The position numbers and the translations under genes were made by a program. Shown here piece by piece: positions 14,958-23,663 of a stretch of DNA of 35,297 bases; the first letter of the stretch is position 1; the number at the start of each line of letters is the position of its first letter. The notes below the pieces were generated by a model. It saw only the letters and a list, made by a program, of their open reading frames with translations. It did not search any database and was not told the DNA's origin. This DNA comes from Actinomycetes bacterium (lineage in GTDB: Bacteria; Actinomycetota; Acidimicrobiia; Spongiisociales; UBA5794): positions 1-35,297 of the forward strand of contig JAMBLJ010000113.1 in assembly GCA_023336815.1 (NCBI GenBank). Reading direction: 5' to 3'.

Positions 14958-15760
14958 ACTCCTTAGAATCGAGATTGGCCACCGAACTCCACTCCTATGA
15001 GCGTGTTGTTGTCGCCTTCTCAGGCGGTGTGGACTCCGCGACTCTTGCGAGTAGCGCGCTCCGTGCACTTGGACGTGACAGGATGCTCGCCGTCACAGCA
15101 GACTCCGACTCTTTGGCCACTGGCGAACTCGAGCATTGTGCGGACCTCGCTCGGCAGTGGGACATGCCGTGGCAGTCAGTTGCCACGAATGAACTGTCGA
15201 ATACCAATTACGTCGCAAACTCTGGGGACCGTTGCTACTGGTGCAAGGACGCGCTCATGGATGCGCTCGAGCCGATCGCCGCAGCGATCGATGCCACCAT
15301 CACTCTCGGTGTGAACATCGACGACCTCGGCGATCATCGGCCGGGGCAGGAAGCCGCTCGAAAACGGGGTGCGCGGTTCCCTTTGGTTGATGCCGGGCTT
15401 CACAAATCGGACATCAGAGAGCTGGCGAAGCGGTGGGGTCTACCAGTCTGGGACCGACCAGCAATGCCCTGTCTCAGCTCGCGGGTGCCGTACGGCACCC
15501 CTGTAACAATAAATGTGCTGACCCGAATCGACCGTGCCGAACTTGAGCTCCGCCGCATCGGCTTCAACGACTTGCGCGTTCGCCATTACGGCGACACTGC
15601 TCGCATCGAGGTTCCCAGTCACGAGATGGCGAAGGTGGTAGCGAACAGTGAGGACATTGTCACTTCGATGCAACGCATCGGCTACCTCTATGTCACCCTC
15701 GACCTCGCAGGGTTGCGCTCAGGTAACCTCAACGCAGCGCTGAGCAATGAACGAGCCTGA
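14954..15760 (+). CDS. larE: LarE, ATP-dependent sulfur transferase for the Ni-pincer cofactor
   Basis: This PP-loop ATP pyrophosphatase (268 aa) converts the two carboxylates of the pyridinium precursor into thiocarboxylates. The PP-loop SGGVDS is at 23-28. Three conserved cysteines are present: Cys94 and Cys97 (DRCYWCKDAL) and Cys173 (MPCLSSRVPYG, the position of the sacrificial Cys in Lactiplantibacillus LarE). Having all three fits the LarE class reported to bind a 4Fe-4S cluster and transfer a cluster-bound sulfide catalytically, rather than the single-use Cys type; this sub-typing is inferred. It overlaps the DUF1858-like gene (ATGA) and LarB (14 bp). Confidence 0.92.
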   Translation: MNSLESRLATELHSYERVVVAFSGGVDSATLASSALRALGRDRMLAVTADSDSLATGELEHCADLARQWDMPWQSVATNELSNTNYVANSGDRCYWCKDALMDALEPIAAAIDATITLGVNIDDLGDHRPGQEAARKRGARFPLVDAGLHKSDIRELAKRWGLPVWDRPAMPCLSSRVPYGTPVTINVLTRIDRAELELRRIGFNDLRVRHYGDTARIEVPSHEMAKVVANSEDIVTSMQRIGYLYVTLDLAGLRSGNLNAALSNERA

Positions 15761-16418
15761 TCCAACCGTTGCGGTTTACTTGGGCGATACCCGCCTGGAC
15801 ACGGATCGGCATCGGCGCATCGGGATGCCAGAAGCGGTGTACGCCCAGGGCAAGACCACAGAGCAGTGCGTCAGAATCGTCGCTGCGATGCTTGAAGCAG
15901 ACGATGCCCCTGTGATCGTCACCAGGACCAGCCAGGAGCAGCGTGAAGGGCTTGCAGCGTTGTCCCCTGAAGCCGCTTGGTCAACCACGTTGACCTGGCG
16001 CCACGCTGAAGCACGCGACTCAAAGCCGGTTGCAATTGTTTCAGGAGGCACGTCTGACCATCCGGTGGTGGACGAATGCGCTGGCGTACTCACTGCAATG
16101 GGTGTGCCCGTCACGACCCATCGTGATGTGGGTGTCGCTGGCCTCCATCGACTTGTTGGTGTGGTTCCAAGCCTTCAGAGCGCCTCGGTCGTAGTGGCAG
16201 TCGCAGGTATGGAGGCATCGCTAGCGACCGTTCTAGGCGGTTTGGTGCCTGTACCAATCATCGGTGTGCCGACGTCCGTGGGCTACGGCTCCAGTTTTGA
16301 GGGCGTAACCGCGTTGTTGTCAATGCTGTCGTCATGTGCGCCAGGCATCACGGTGGTGGGGATAGACAACGGCTATGGAGCGGCTTGCGCCGCGTTCCGA
16401 ATCTCGGGGGACAGGTGA
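15747..16418 (+). CDS. larB: LarB, nicotinate adenine dinucleotide carboxylase/hydrolase
   Basis: LarB starts pincer cofactor synthesis by carboxylating the pyridinium ring of NaAD and cleaving the dinucleotide. The protein (223 aa) has the LarB N-terminal segment (RHRRIGMPEAVYAQGKT, 21-37) and the PurE-like core: SGGTSDHPV (99-107), DVGVAGLHRL (127-136), AGMEASLATVLGGLV (153-167), and VPTSVGYGSSFEGVTALLSML (174-194). Cys197 in SSCAPG matches the Cys thought to form the NaAD adduct in the family. The start ATG lies inside the end of larE. The stop overlaps larC (GTGA). Full family length apart from a slightly short N-terminus. Confidence 0.95.
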   Translation: MNEPDPTVAVYLGDTRLDTDRHRRIGMPEAVYAQGKTTEQCVRIVAAMLEADDAPVIVTRTSQEQREGLAALSPEAAWSTTLTWRHAEARDSKPVAIVSGGTSDHPVVDECAGVLTAMGVPVTTHRDVGVAGLHRLVGVVPSLQSASVVVAVAGMEASLATVLGGLVPVPIIGVPTSVGYGSSFEGVTALLSMLSSCAPGITVVGIDNGYGAACAAFRISGDR

Positions 16419-17590
16419 CGCCGCGCATGCTGTGGCTCAATCCGGCCGTGGGAGTGTCGGGCGACATGTTGCTTGGGGCGTTGATCGACGTCGGCGCAGA
16501 CGAGGTCACCGTACGCAACGCGCTGGAGAGCCTCGAAGTTGGCGGATGGGAATTGGCAGTGGGAGATGTGGATCGCCGCGGTCTCCAGTGCCTTCATGCG
16601 CAGGTGACGACTGCCGTCGCCTCCGAACCAAGGACTTGGTCTGGGATCGATAGCCTCCTTGCGCGATCCAGTTTGCCGTCCCGGGTGGTGGAAGGGTCGA
16701 GGGCGACATTTCGGAAGCTCGCAAAGGTTGAGGCCAAGCGGCACGGCGTGGAAGTCGATGATGTGCATTTCCATGAGGTCGGCGCGGTAGATGCGATTGT
16801 CGATATCGTGGGATGCTGGGCAGCGTTGGATGCACTCCATGTGACCGAGGTGCGATCGGGTCCCGTCGGCCTCGGGGTCGGCACGGTGCAATCTTCGCAC
16901 GGTGCGTTGCCACATCCGGCGCCGGCCGTTCTTGGGCTCCTCGAGGGTCTTCCGGTTGTTGGTGTCAACTCTGCGACTGAGACAGCCACACCCACAGGCG
17001 TTGCTTTGCTGGCGACGATGGTCGACGAATGGGGTCCGATCGCTCCGGGACGACTCTACCGCACGGGCTTCGGCGCTGGGAGCCGCGATGTGGAGGCCCA
17101 TCCGAACATATTGACTGCCGTGATGATTGACATTGATGACTCCACCATCGTCGACGCCGTGCTCATCGAAACAAACCTCGACGACGTGACCCCGGAGATT
17201 CTCGCTCTTGTGGTACAGCGCGCCTTGGATGCGGGTGCCGATGACGCCTGGCTCGTCTCGATCGGGATGAAGAAAGGTCGGCCCGGTCATCAACTCAGCG
17301 TGCTGTGTGCGCCTGGTCTCAGAGGAAAGCTCGTGGATCTCGTCGCTATCGAAACCGGTACACTGGGAGTGCGTGTCTATGACGTTGCGAAACACGTCTT
17401 TCCCAGATCATTCGAGGAGATCGAGCTGGACGGAGAGATGATTCGGATGAAGGTCGGGACTCACGGTGCCAAGCCAGAATCGGCAGACGTGATGAGGGTC
17501 GCCAACGCCACGGGAAAGAGCGCCAGACTGGTGGCAGCTGAGGCGTTGAGCAGGTGGATGCGGGCAACGTCCGAAGAGGAGGCGAACTGA
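16415..17590 (+). CDS. larC: LarC, nickel insertion cyclometallase (single-frame form)
   Basis: LarC inserts Ni into the dithiolated pyridinium nucleotide in a CTP-dependent reaction. The protein (391 aa) has the N-terminal motif GVSGDMLLGALIDVGA (13-28), His118 and His120 in VHFHEVGAVDAIVDIVG, and the C-terminal LarC2 part with ETNLDDVTPE and SIGMKKGRPGHQL. In Lactiplantibacillus the two parts are joined by a programmed frameshift; here they are one continuous frame. The frame is open to 16334, but GTG at 16415, overlapping the LarB stop, gives the expected start. ATG 16427 is also possible. It ends 1 bp before the CoxG-like gene. Confidence 0.95.
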   Translation: MTPRMLWLNPAVGVSGDMLLGALIDVGADEVTVRNALESLEVGGWELAVGDVDRRGLQCLHAQVTTAVASEPRTWSGIDSLLARSSLPSRVVEGSRATFRKLAKVEAKRHGVEVDDVHFHEVGAVDAIVDIVGCWAALDALHVTEVRSGPVGLGVGTVQSSHGALPHPAPAVLGLLEGLPVVGVNSATETATPTGVALLATMVDEWGPIAPGRLYRTGFGAGSRDVEAHPNILTAVMIDIDDSTIVDAVLIETNLDDVTPEILALVVQRALDAGADDAWLVSIGMKKGRPGHQLSVLCAPGLRGKLVDLVAIETGTLGVRVYDVAKHVFPRSFEEIELDGEMIRMKVGTHGAKPESADVMRVANATGKSARLVAAEALSRWMRATSEEEAN

Positions 17591-17591
17591 C

Positions 17592-18230
17592 ATGGAAATG
17601 ATGAATTCGTTTGTGGTTTCCATACCGGTCGACGAGTCCTGGCTGGTACTCACCGATCTGGAGCGGATCGCGCCGTGTATGCCTGGTGCCAAGCTAAATG
17701 AAGTCGAGGGCAACGAGTACCGCGGCGTGGTCAAGGTGAAGGTGGGGCCGATCGCGGCAACCTACGAGGGCAAAGCAACTTTCGTCTCCCTTGATGCGGA
17801 AGACAGGGTGGCGGTCATCAAAGCGTTTGGCCGCGATCTTCGACAGGGGAATGCCGACGCCGTCATTACGGCGACATTGTCGCCGAACGGTGATTCCGAA
17901 ACGACCGTAGACCTCGTCACAGATCTCAGCCTGAGCGGCAAGCTCGCGAGCTTTGGCAAGTCCGGCATCGAGGACGTGGCAGCGAACGTCCTCAGACAGT
18001 TCGCCGACAACCTCGAAGTTCTGCTCGCTGCGGAGCCTTCGGAAGTCGTGCGACCCGCAGATTCTGACCAGCCTGCTGATGGCCCACGGCCGATCGATAG
18101 CGCAGAGCCAGAGCCAATGGATTTGGCTTCGGTCGCGATGACCCCCGTTCTGAAACGAGCTCTCCCCCTTGTGGTCGTTGCTCTTGTGGTTGTGGTCGTG
18201 TGTCTTGGACTCAAGAGGCGTCGCCGCTGA
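17592..18230 (+). CDS. CoxG-like SRPBCC protein with C-terminal membrane anchor
   Basis: This 212-aa protein has an N-terminal SRPBCC/START-like domain of the CO dehydrogenase subunit G family (about 1-148: VVSIPVDESWLVLTDLERIAPCMPGAKL, VKVKVGPIAATYEG, LVTDLSLSGKLASFG). A Pro/Glu/Asp-rich linker follows, then a terminal membrane helix (about 189-207) ending in Lys-Arg-Arg-Arg-Arg. CoxG proteins accompany Mo hydroxylases and anchor them at the membrane or help pass electrons to quinone. GGAGG lies about 9 nt before the ATG. It sits 1 bp after larC yet 222 bp before the Mo hydroxylase it would serve, so one transcript may make both the Ni enzyme and the anchor. Confidence 0.9.
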   Translation: MEMMNSFVVSIPVDESWLVLTDLERIAPCMPGAKLNEVEGNEYRGVVKVKVGPIAATYEGKATFVSLDAEDRVAVIKAFGRDLRQGNADAVITATLSPNGDSETTVDLVTDLSLSGKLASFGKSGIEDVAANVLRQFADNLEVLLAAEPSEVVRPADSDQPADGPRPIDSAEPEPMDLASVAMTPVLKRALPLVVVALVVVVVCLGLKRRRR

Positions 18231-18295
18231 CCAACGATGCGGCTTCAGAGATGTCCGACGTCCTCAGGGGCTCCGCTGGCGGGTTCAATTTCACT

Positions 18296-18339
18296 TGCCG
18301 CGGGACGCACCATTGGCAGTTGGACGACGGACCGCGGCA
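18296..18339 (+). repeat. Inverted repeat with 8-bp arms
   Basis: TGCCGCGG (18296-18303) and CCGCGGCA (18332-18339) are perfect complements around a 28-nt loop, about 65 bp after the coxG-like stop. It could be a weak transcription stop or processing hairpin. There is no following T-run. Confidence 0.3.
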
Positions 18340-18437
18340 GTCGACCTAGCAGCACAAGTGCCAGCTTCATGCGATTGTGTCTGAGTTTCTGCCGATGACC
18401 CCGACCATCACGACTCGCCTGACCGCCTGCCCCACAG

Positions 18438-18443
18438 TAAAGT
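18438..18443 (+). promoter_or_regulatory. Putative -10 for a leaderless coxL-like transcript
   Basis: TAAAGT ends 9 nt before the ATG at 18453, and no Shine-Dalgarno sequence precedes the start. This spacing would place the transcription start at or within a few bases of the ATG, as in actinobacterial leaderless mRNAs. No clear -35 is seen. Confidence 0.4.
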
Positions 18444-18452
18444 CTTCATCGA

Positions 18453-20813
18453 ATGACTTGGGTGGGAAAACCGCTGAAGCGGATCGAGGACGAGGCTTTG
18501 CTGCGTGGTCGCGGACGCTTCATTGATGACATGGATCCGGTGCCCGGCGCCTATCACGCTGCTGTGGTTCGCTCATTGTATGCCTCTGCCCTGATCACAG
18601 GGATCGACACCTCAGCTGCACTTGCTAGCCCTGGCGTGCTCGGTGTGGTCACCGGCAGGGATGTAGCAGACATGACCAAACCCTTTCCCGCGGCGATCGA
18701 CACACCCGTCGCGTACATGGCCGCAGCGGTGGACGAGGTTCGCTACGCGGGAGAGCCGGTAGCGGTCGTCGTGGCGAGGGACCGATACCTAGCTGAGGAT
18801 GCAGCTGAAAAGGTGGTGGTCGATTACGAACGGCGCACCCCCTTGCTTACGCCGCTCGACGCGCTGGAGTCAGGGTCCGTCGCCTCTGACCGTTCGTTTG
18901 TGTACGGCGATCCTGTCGAAAGGCTCTCCGAAGCTGACCTCGTCGTGAGGCACTCCTTCACATTTCCCCGCTGGACCGGAGCTCCCATGGAGTGTTTCGG
19001 AGTGGTTGCCGACTGGTCGCCAGGCGAAGAGGCGCTCACGGTCTGGACAAACTTCCAAGGACCGTTCACTCTCCATACGGTGGCCGCTGCCGCTCTTGGG
19101 CTTACTCGTTCCAAGCTCCGTCTCATCACCCCCGAGGATTCCGGAGGGAGCTTTGGAGTGAAGGCAGGCGTCTACGCATATGTCGTGTTGATGGGAGCGG
19201 TATCGCGCAAACTCGGTGTCCCTGTTCGCTGGATCGAAGATAGGCTCGAACATCTCGCTGCCAGTGGAGCGTCCACAGAGCGGGTTACCGAAATCACTGC
19301 CGGATTCACAAGCTCCGGTGAATTGATCAGCCTCCACTATGACAATGTCGAAGATGTTGGTGCCTATGTGCGGGCCCCCGAGCCCGCAACTCTGTACCGG
19401 ATGCACGGTTCGTTAAATGGCGGATACAAGGTACGCGACATTTCCGCTCGAAACCGCGTCGTTCTGACCAACCGGTGTCCCACAGGACTGAACCGGGGGT
19501 TCGGCGGACCACAACTGTATTTCGCTCTTGAGGGCACCATGGCGATCGCCGCAGCACGCCTCGGCATCGACCCAGCCGTTGTGGCTCGCCGCAACCTCGT
19601 GGAAGCTGACGAATTTCCCTACACAACGCCGTCTGGCGCCATCTACGACTCTGGCGACTACCCAGCGTGCCTCGACGATGTCCTTACCGTGTCTGGATAC
19701 GCCGACCGTCGCCACATGCAGGCCGATGCGCGAAAGGAAGGCAGGTGGGTGGGCATAGGGATAGCGTGTGTGGTTGAGCCTTCGGTGTCGAACATGGGGT
19801 ATATCTCGCTTGCAGCGACGCCAGACGAGCGAGCCGCAAGCTTGCCCAAATCCGGTAATACCGAGGGCGCGACGATTGCAATGTCGCCGACCGGCGGCGT
19901 CGTGGTTCAAATCTCAACGACCCCTCAGGGTCAGGGCCACCGTACAGTCGCTTCACAAGTCGTAGCAGATCGACTCGGCCTCGAGCCAGGTGATATCGAA
20001 GTGGTTAGCGTGCTCGACACGCACGTCAACGCATGGTCGATTGCATCTGGCAACTACTCCTCTCGCTTCGCCGGCATCGGGTCGGCGGCAATAGCGAAGG
20101 CAGCCACTGAACTGGCCGATGCGATCAAAACGTTGGCAGCTGACGAACTCGAATGCTCGGTCGAAGACGTTGAATTGCGCGGTGGCAAAGCCGTCGTGAA
20201 AGGAGCCCCGGATGCAGCGGTATCACTGCGGCGGATCGCGGGCAGAGCCCACTGGAATGCAGAGTCGCTCCCCGCCGGCGTGTCCCCAGGACTCAGGTTC
20301 ACATCGTTTGTCTCAGCGCCGAACCTCGCCGCCGCCGCAGATGACGACACGATCGCTTCGTCTGCGGCTCACGGGTTTGTGGCCGACGTGGCCGTTGTGG
20401 AGGTGGATCGCGACACAGGCTCTGTCACGATTCTCGACTATACGTCGACGCACGACGCGGGAACCCTTCTCAATCCGCGGTTGGTGGAAGGGCAGATCAG
20501 CGGCGGCTTCGTCCACGGTGCAGGTGTGGCACTGCTGGAAAGACTTGTCTATGACGAAGATGGCAACCTCATCACATCAAGCTTCATGGACTACCTGTGT
20601 ATGACCGCTACAGAGGTACCGCCCTTGCGTTCGTCTCACATCGAGACTCCGTCGCCCTTTACTGCTCTCGGTGCGAAAGGGCTTGGCGAGGGGAACACGA
20701 TGAGCACACCTGTAGCCATCGCCAATGCGGTGCGCGATGCCCTCGGCATTGAGAAAGTTGAACTCCCCCTGACTCCACCCAGGGTATGGGAGCTCCTTGA
20801 GGCCATGCCGTGA
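18453..20813 (+). CDS. Xanthine-oxidase-family Mo hydroxylase large subunit, non-CODH type
   Basis: This is a full-length, one-piece molybdopterin subunit (786 aa). The a/b hammerhead domain is at about 18-130, the Mo-cofactor loop EDSGGSFGVKAG at 228-239, and the NRGFGGPQ loop at 347-354. The catalytic Glu746 is in GAKGLGEG near the C-terminus. True CO dehydrogenases carry AYxCSFR where this protein has LNRGFGG, so it is a CoxL-like aldehyde or heterocycle hydroxylase, not a CO dehydrogenase. The cofactor loop has Ser in place of the common third Gly (GGSFG). There is no ribosome site before the ATG. Its GTGA overlap with the FAD subunit starts a tight run with Fe-S subunit, CoA ligase and hydratase. 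Confidence 0.92.
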   Translation: MTWVGKPLKRIEDEALLRGRGRFIDDMDPVPGAYHAAVVRSLYASALITGIDTSAALASPGVLGVVTGRDVADMTKPFPAAIDTPVAYMAAAVDEVRYAGEPVAVVVARDRYLAEDAAEKVVVDYERRTPLLTPLDALESGSVASDRSFVYGDPVERLSEADLVVRHSFTFPRWTGAPMECFGVVADWSPGEEALTVWTNFQGPFTLHTVAAAALGLTRSKLRLITPEDSGGSFGVKAGVYAYVVLMGAVSRKLGVPVRWIEDRLEHLAASGASTERVTEITAGFTSSGELISLHYDNVEDVGAYVRAPEPATLYRMHGSLNGGYKVRDISARNRVVLTNRCPTGLNRGFGGPQLYFALEGTMAIAAARLGIDPAVVARRNLVEADEFPYTTPSGAIYDSGDYPACLDDVLTVSGYADRRHMQADARKEGRWVGIGIACVVEPSVSNMGYISLAATPDERAASLPKSGNTEGATIAMSPTGGVVVQISTTPQGQGHRTVASQVVADRLGLEPGDIEVVSVLDTHVNAWSIASGNYSSRFAGIGSAAIAKAATELADAIKTLAADELECSVEDVELRGGKAVVKGAPDAAVSLRRIAGRAHWNAESLPAGVSPGLRFTSFVSAPNLAAAADDDTIASSAAHGFVADVAVVEVDRDTGSVTILDYTSTHDAGTLLNPRLVEGQISGGFVHGAGVALLERLVYDEDGNLITSSFMDYLCMTATEVPPLRSSHIETPSPFTALGAKGLGEGNTMSTPVAIANAVRDALGIEKVELPLTPPRVWELLEAMP

Positions 20814-21685
20814 AGCCGCCAGTGGTCGACTATGCGCGTGCCAACAGCGTTGCAGAGGCGGTCGACCTCCTCGGTCGGTACGGCGATGAATCCAAGGTTC
20901 TGGCTGGAGGCCAGAGCCTCATACCGATGCTGAATATGCGTTTTGCCTTCCCAACGATGTTGATTGACATCAATCACATCAAAGAGACCTCCTCCGTTGA
21001 AGTCCACGAAGATGTCGTCGTCATCGGTGCGACGGTGCGTCAGAGCGGTGCCCAGCTATCGAGGGAGGTGCAGAGTCATGTTCCCCTCCTCGCTCAGGCT
21101 CTTCCCCACGTTGGACACTTCGTGACGAGGAATCGGGGCACGATCGGAGGATCCGTGGTCCACGCCGATGCTCGCGGCGAAGTACCTCTCGTTCTGGCCA
21201 CGTTGGGTGGGCAGGTTGTCGTGGTTTCAGCTTCGGGAAGGCGGACGATCGAGGCGGCCGACCTCTTCGTAACTCACTTCACCACATCGATCGCCGATGA
21301 CGAGTTGCTGGTGGAGACGAGGTGGCCTGCGCCTGGCCGATCGTGGGGATATGCATTTCGCGAGTTCTCTCTACGCCACGGCGACTATGCCCTCGGCATG
21401 GTCGCATGTTCGGTGCATCGAGAAGGAGGAGTGGTCCAAGAGGCGTCTGTGGCACTTGGAGCAGTCGCCGACCGCCCCGTTGTTCTCAAAGAGGTCGCAG
21501 CGTCTCTTGTCGGCAAACCACTCAATGAGCCCGCGGCAGTGGCGGCCGGCAAGGTTGTCACGGAATCTGTCAACCCGTCTTCCGATCTGCATGCTTCTGA
21601 CCGCTATCGCCGCCACCTTGCTGGTCTACTCACCAAGCGCGCGTTGCTCGCGGCGTGGGCGGATAGTGGGGGGGATCTATCGTGA
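20810..21685 (+). CDS. Mo-hydroxylase FAD-binding subunit (CoxM-like)
   Basis: This is the FAD-binding medium subunit (291 aa) of the second Mo hydroxylase. The flavin loops AGGQSLIPMLNMR (about 32-44) and RNRGTIGGSVVHADARGEVP (about 106-125) are intact. The CO_deh_flav_C domain follows from about 180. The GTG start overlaps the large-subunit stop (GTGA). Its full-length match and order large-FAD-FeS differ from the left-hand enzyme, where the order is FAD-FeS-large. The two clusters are therefore not a recent duplication. Confidence 0.94.
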   Translation: MKPPVVDYARANSVAEAVDLLGRYGDESKVLAGGQSLIPMLNMRFAFPTMLIDINHIKETSSVEVHEDVVVIGATVRQSGAQLSREVQSHVPLLAQALPHVGHFVTRNRGTIGGSVVHADARGEVPLVLATLGGQVVVVSASGRRTIEAADLFVTHFTTSIADDELLVETRWPAPGRSWGYAFREFSLRHGDYALGMVACSVHREGGVVQEASVALGAVADRPVVLKEVAASLVGKPLNEPAAVAAGKVVTESVNPSSDLHASDRYRRHLAGLLTKRALLAAWADSGGDLS

Positions 21686-22155
21686 TGGACGTCTCAGTGA
21701 CGGTGAATGGCTACGTCTACGAAGAGGCTGTAGCTCCGCGACTGCTGCTGTCTGACTTTCTTCGCCACACGCTTGGTCTCACGGGGACCCACGTCGGGTG
21801 CGAGCACGGGGTATGTGGTGCATGCACAGTCATCGTGGACGGCACATCGGTTCGGTCCTGCCTGATGCTTGCCGTTCAAGTCGACGGCTCCAACGTGAGA
21901 ACCGTCGAGGATCTGGCGGACGGTGCAGACTTGCACCCGCTCCAGAGCGCGTTCCACGACAATCATGCACTGCAGTGCGGATTCTGCACGCCAGGGATTC
22001 TGATGGCAGCGGTTGACTTCCTTGAGGAGAGCGACTCTCCGACTCGCGAAGAGATCACTGAGATGCTGTCTGGCCACCTGTGTCGGTGCACGGGGTATGC
22101 GTCGATTGTCGAGTCAATCCACCTTGTATCGCGTAGGGAGGGCACCAAGGAGTGA
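21682..22155 (+). CDS. Mo-hydroxylase 2Fe-2S subunit (CoxS-like)
   Basis: This is the small iron-sulfur subunit (157 aa). The first 2Fe-2S cluster is held by Cys40, 45, 48 and 60 (CEHGVCGAC...C) and the second by Cys99, 102, 134 and 136 (CGFC...CRC, GTG numbering). The start may be GTG 21682 or ATG 21685; both overlap the CoxM-like stop and a G-rich tract lies upstream. It overlaps the CoA ligase start (GTGA). It relays electrons from Mo to FAD. Confidence 0.95.
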   Translation: MMDVSVTVNGYVYEEAVAPRLLLSDFLRHTLGLTGTHVGCEHGVCGACTVIVDGTSVRSCLMLAVQVDGSNVRTVEDLADGADLHPLQSAFHDNHALQCGFCTPGILMAAVDFLEESDSPTREEITEMLSGHLCRCTGYASIVESIHLVSRREGTKE

Positions 22156-23663
22156 ACCTCGCTCACACTTTGCATTACGCAGCGGAACGCACCCCAGCCG
22201 CTGAGGCCTTAATCGATGGCGAGCTTCGTATCACGTACTCACAGCTTCGCGATCGAGCGGCGAGGCTCGCAGGAGGCCTGCGTGCGCTCGGGGTGAGCCC
22301 CGGTGACTCCGTTGCCACGTTGCTGAAGAACCGTCACGAGAATGTTGAGGTTTTCTGGGCGTGCCAATGGTTGGGTGCTCGCTTCGCCCCCCTATCGTGG
22401 CGCAACGCCCCTTCTGCCATCGAATATTGCGTCGAGGACGCCGGGGCCGATGTGATCGTGTTCGAACCAGCCAGCGAGGAACTTGCGCGTCTCTTCGAGG
22501 GACAGGGAAAGGTTCTTGTGGCATCGGCAGGGTCCTCGGGCGATGAGAGCTATGACGGCTTGATCGCATCGGAGCCAATCGAAGGCGCTTTCGTTCTCCC
22601 TGATACGGAAGCCGCCATCATTCTGTACACATCCGGCACGACTGGGAGACCAAAAGGCGTGGCGCGGTCGCATCGCGCTGAGCGCGCAGCGGCAATGTCT
22701 CAGGTGCTCCAACACGGCTACCAGCCGTGGGAGCGGACGCTCGGGGTCATGCCCCTTTACCACACCATGGGTGACCATTCGATGATTGCCATGTCGCTGG
22801 TCGCTGGGTGCTACATCTGCCAGCCTGACTGGGACGCGGCCTATGGACTCGACCAGATCGAAGGGGAACGGATCAGCTCGTTATACATGGCCCCGACACT
22901 GTTCCACGACATCACTTCGCATCCGGGCGTCAGTGACCGAGACCTTTCGTCCATTCGCGCTCTGGGATATGCCGGCGCCGCGATGACAGGAGCACTCGTT
23001 GACCGCTGCACCTCCACATTCAATCCGCAGGTATTTGTCAATCACTATGGATCGACTGAGATCTACACGTACACTATCGGAAGGCGGCAGGCGGAGAAGC
23101 CCGGTAACGCTGGGCTGGCCTCGGTCAACGCACTCATCCGCCTCGTGAGGGTCGATGACGAGGCGAGGCCTGACGAGATGGTCAGCCAAGGAGAGCACGG
23201 CCAAATCATCTGCCACATGTCGTCCCCTGAGGCGTTCACCGGTTACTGGAAACGCCCTGACGCCGACGGCAGATCGATCCGCGATGGCTGGTTCTACACG
23301 GGCGATCTGGGAGTCATCGACGACGAGGGCGATATGTGGATCGTTGGCAGGGCAGATGACATGATCAATTCAGGAGGAGAGAACATTCATCCACTCGAGG
23401 TGGAGGATGTGCTTGCCAGAGCTCCTGGGGTCGTTGAGGTTGCTGTCTATGGTGTGCCAGACGAGCGGCTCGGTCAGCGGGTTGTGGCCTCCGTGGTTGC
23501 GCAACCTGGGGTTGATGCGGAGACGCTCGACACGTTTTGTCTGACTTCACCCGATCTCGCGAGGTACAAGCGACCTCGCGAATACCGAATGACAGATTCG
23601 CTCCCCAGGAGCGCTTCAGGAAAGATCCTCAGAAGAATCCTCAGAGATGGAGACATGACATGA
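22152..23663 (+). CDS. Acyl-CoA synthetase (AMP-forming, class I adenylate-forming family)
   Basis: This ligase (503 aa) activates a carboxylic acid to its CoA thioester through an acyl-adenylate. The P-loop YTSGTTGRPKG is at about 159-169, followed by the YGSTE motif, the YTGDLGVIDDEGDMWIVGR hinge, and the GGENIHPLEVE segment. The catalytic lysine is Lys491 in SASGKILR. All motifs are intact. Its start overlaps the Fe-S subunit gene and its stop overlaps the enoyl-CoA hydratase. The Mo hydroxylase product or substrate is therefore probably handled as an acid and then as a CoA ester. Medium-chain, aromatic or crotonobetaine-like acids are all possible substrates. Confidence 0.93.
   Translation: MNLAHTLHYAAERTPAAEALIDGELRITYSQLRDRAARLAGGLRALGVSPGDSVATLLKNRHENVEVFWACQWLGARFAPLSWRNAPSAIEYCVEDAGADVIVFEPASEELARLFEGQGKVLVASAGSSGDESYDGLIASEPIEGAFVLPDTEAAIILYTSGTTGRPKGVARSHRAERAAAMSQVLQHGYQPWERTLGVMPLYHTMGDHSMIAMSLVAGCYICQPDWDAAYGLDQIEGERISSLYMAPTLFHDITSHPGVSDRDLSSIRALGYAGAAMTGALVDRCTSTFNPQVFVNHYGSTEIYTYTIGRRQAEKPGNAGLASVNALIRLVRVDDEARPDEMVSQGEHGQIICHMSSPEAFTGYWKRPDADGRSIRDGWFYTGDLGVIDDEGDMWIVGRADDMINSGGENIHPLEVEDVLARAPGVVEVAVYGVPDERLGQRVVASVVAQPGVDAETLDTFCLTSPDLARYKRPREYRMTDSLPRSASGKILRRILRDGDMT

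Larger units (their letters stand above)
18231..18452 (+). other. 222-bp gap between coxG-like gene and coxL-like gene
   Basis: I find no convincing gene here. A 32-codon frame from ATG 18250 to 18348 (MSDVLRGSAGG...) has no recognisable domain. The gap holds an inverted repeat at 18296-18339 and a promoter-like hexamer near its end. It is the only sizeable break in the 13243-25134 run, so it probably separates two transcription units or holds an internal promoter. Confidence 0.5.

Noticed and set aside
16334-17590. Frameshifted larC as in Lactiplantibacillus
   Set aside because: Both LarC1 and LarC2 parts are in one uninterrupted frame.
18453-22155. Aerobic carbon monoxide dehydrogenase (coxLMS)
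   Set aside because: The CO dehydrogenase active-site loop with Cys is absent from the large subunit.
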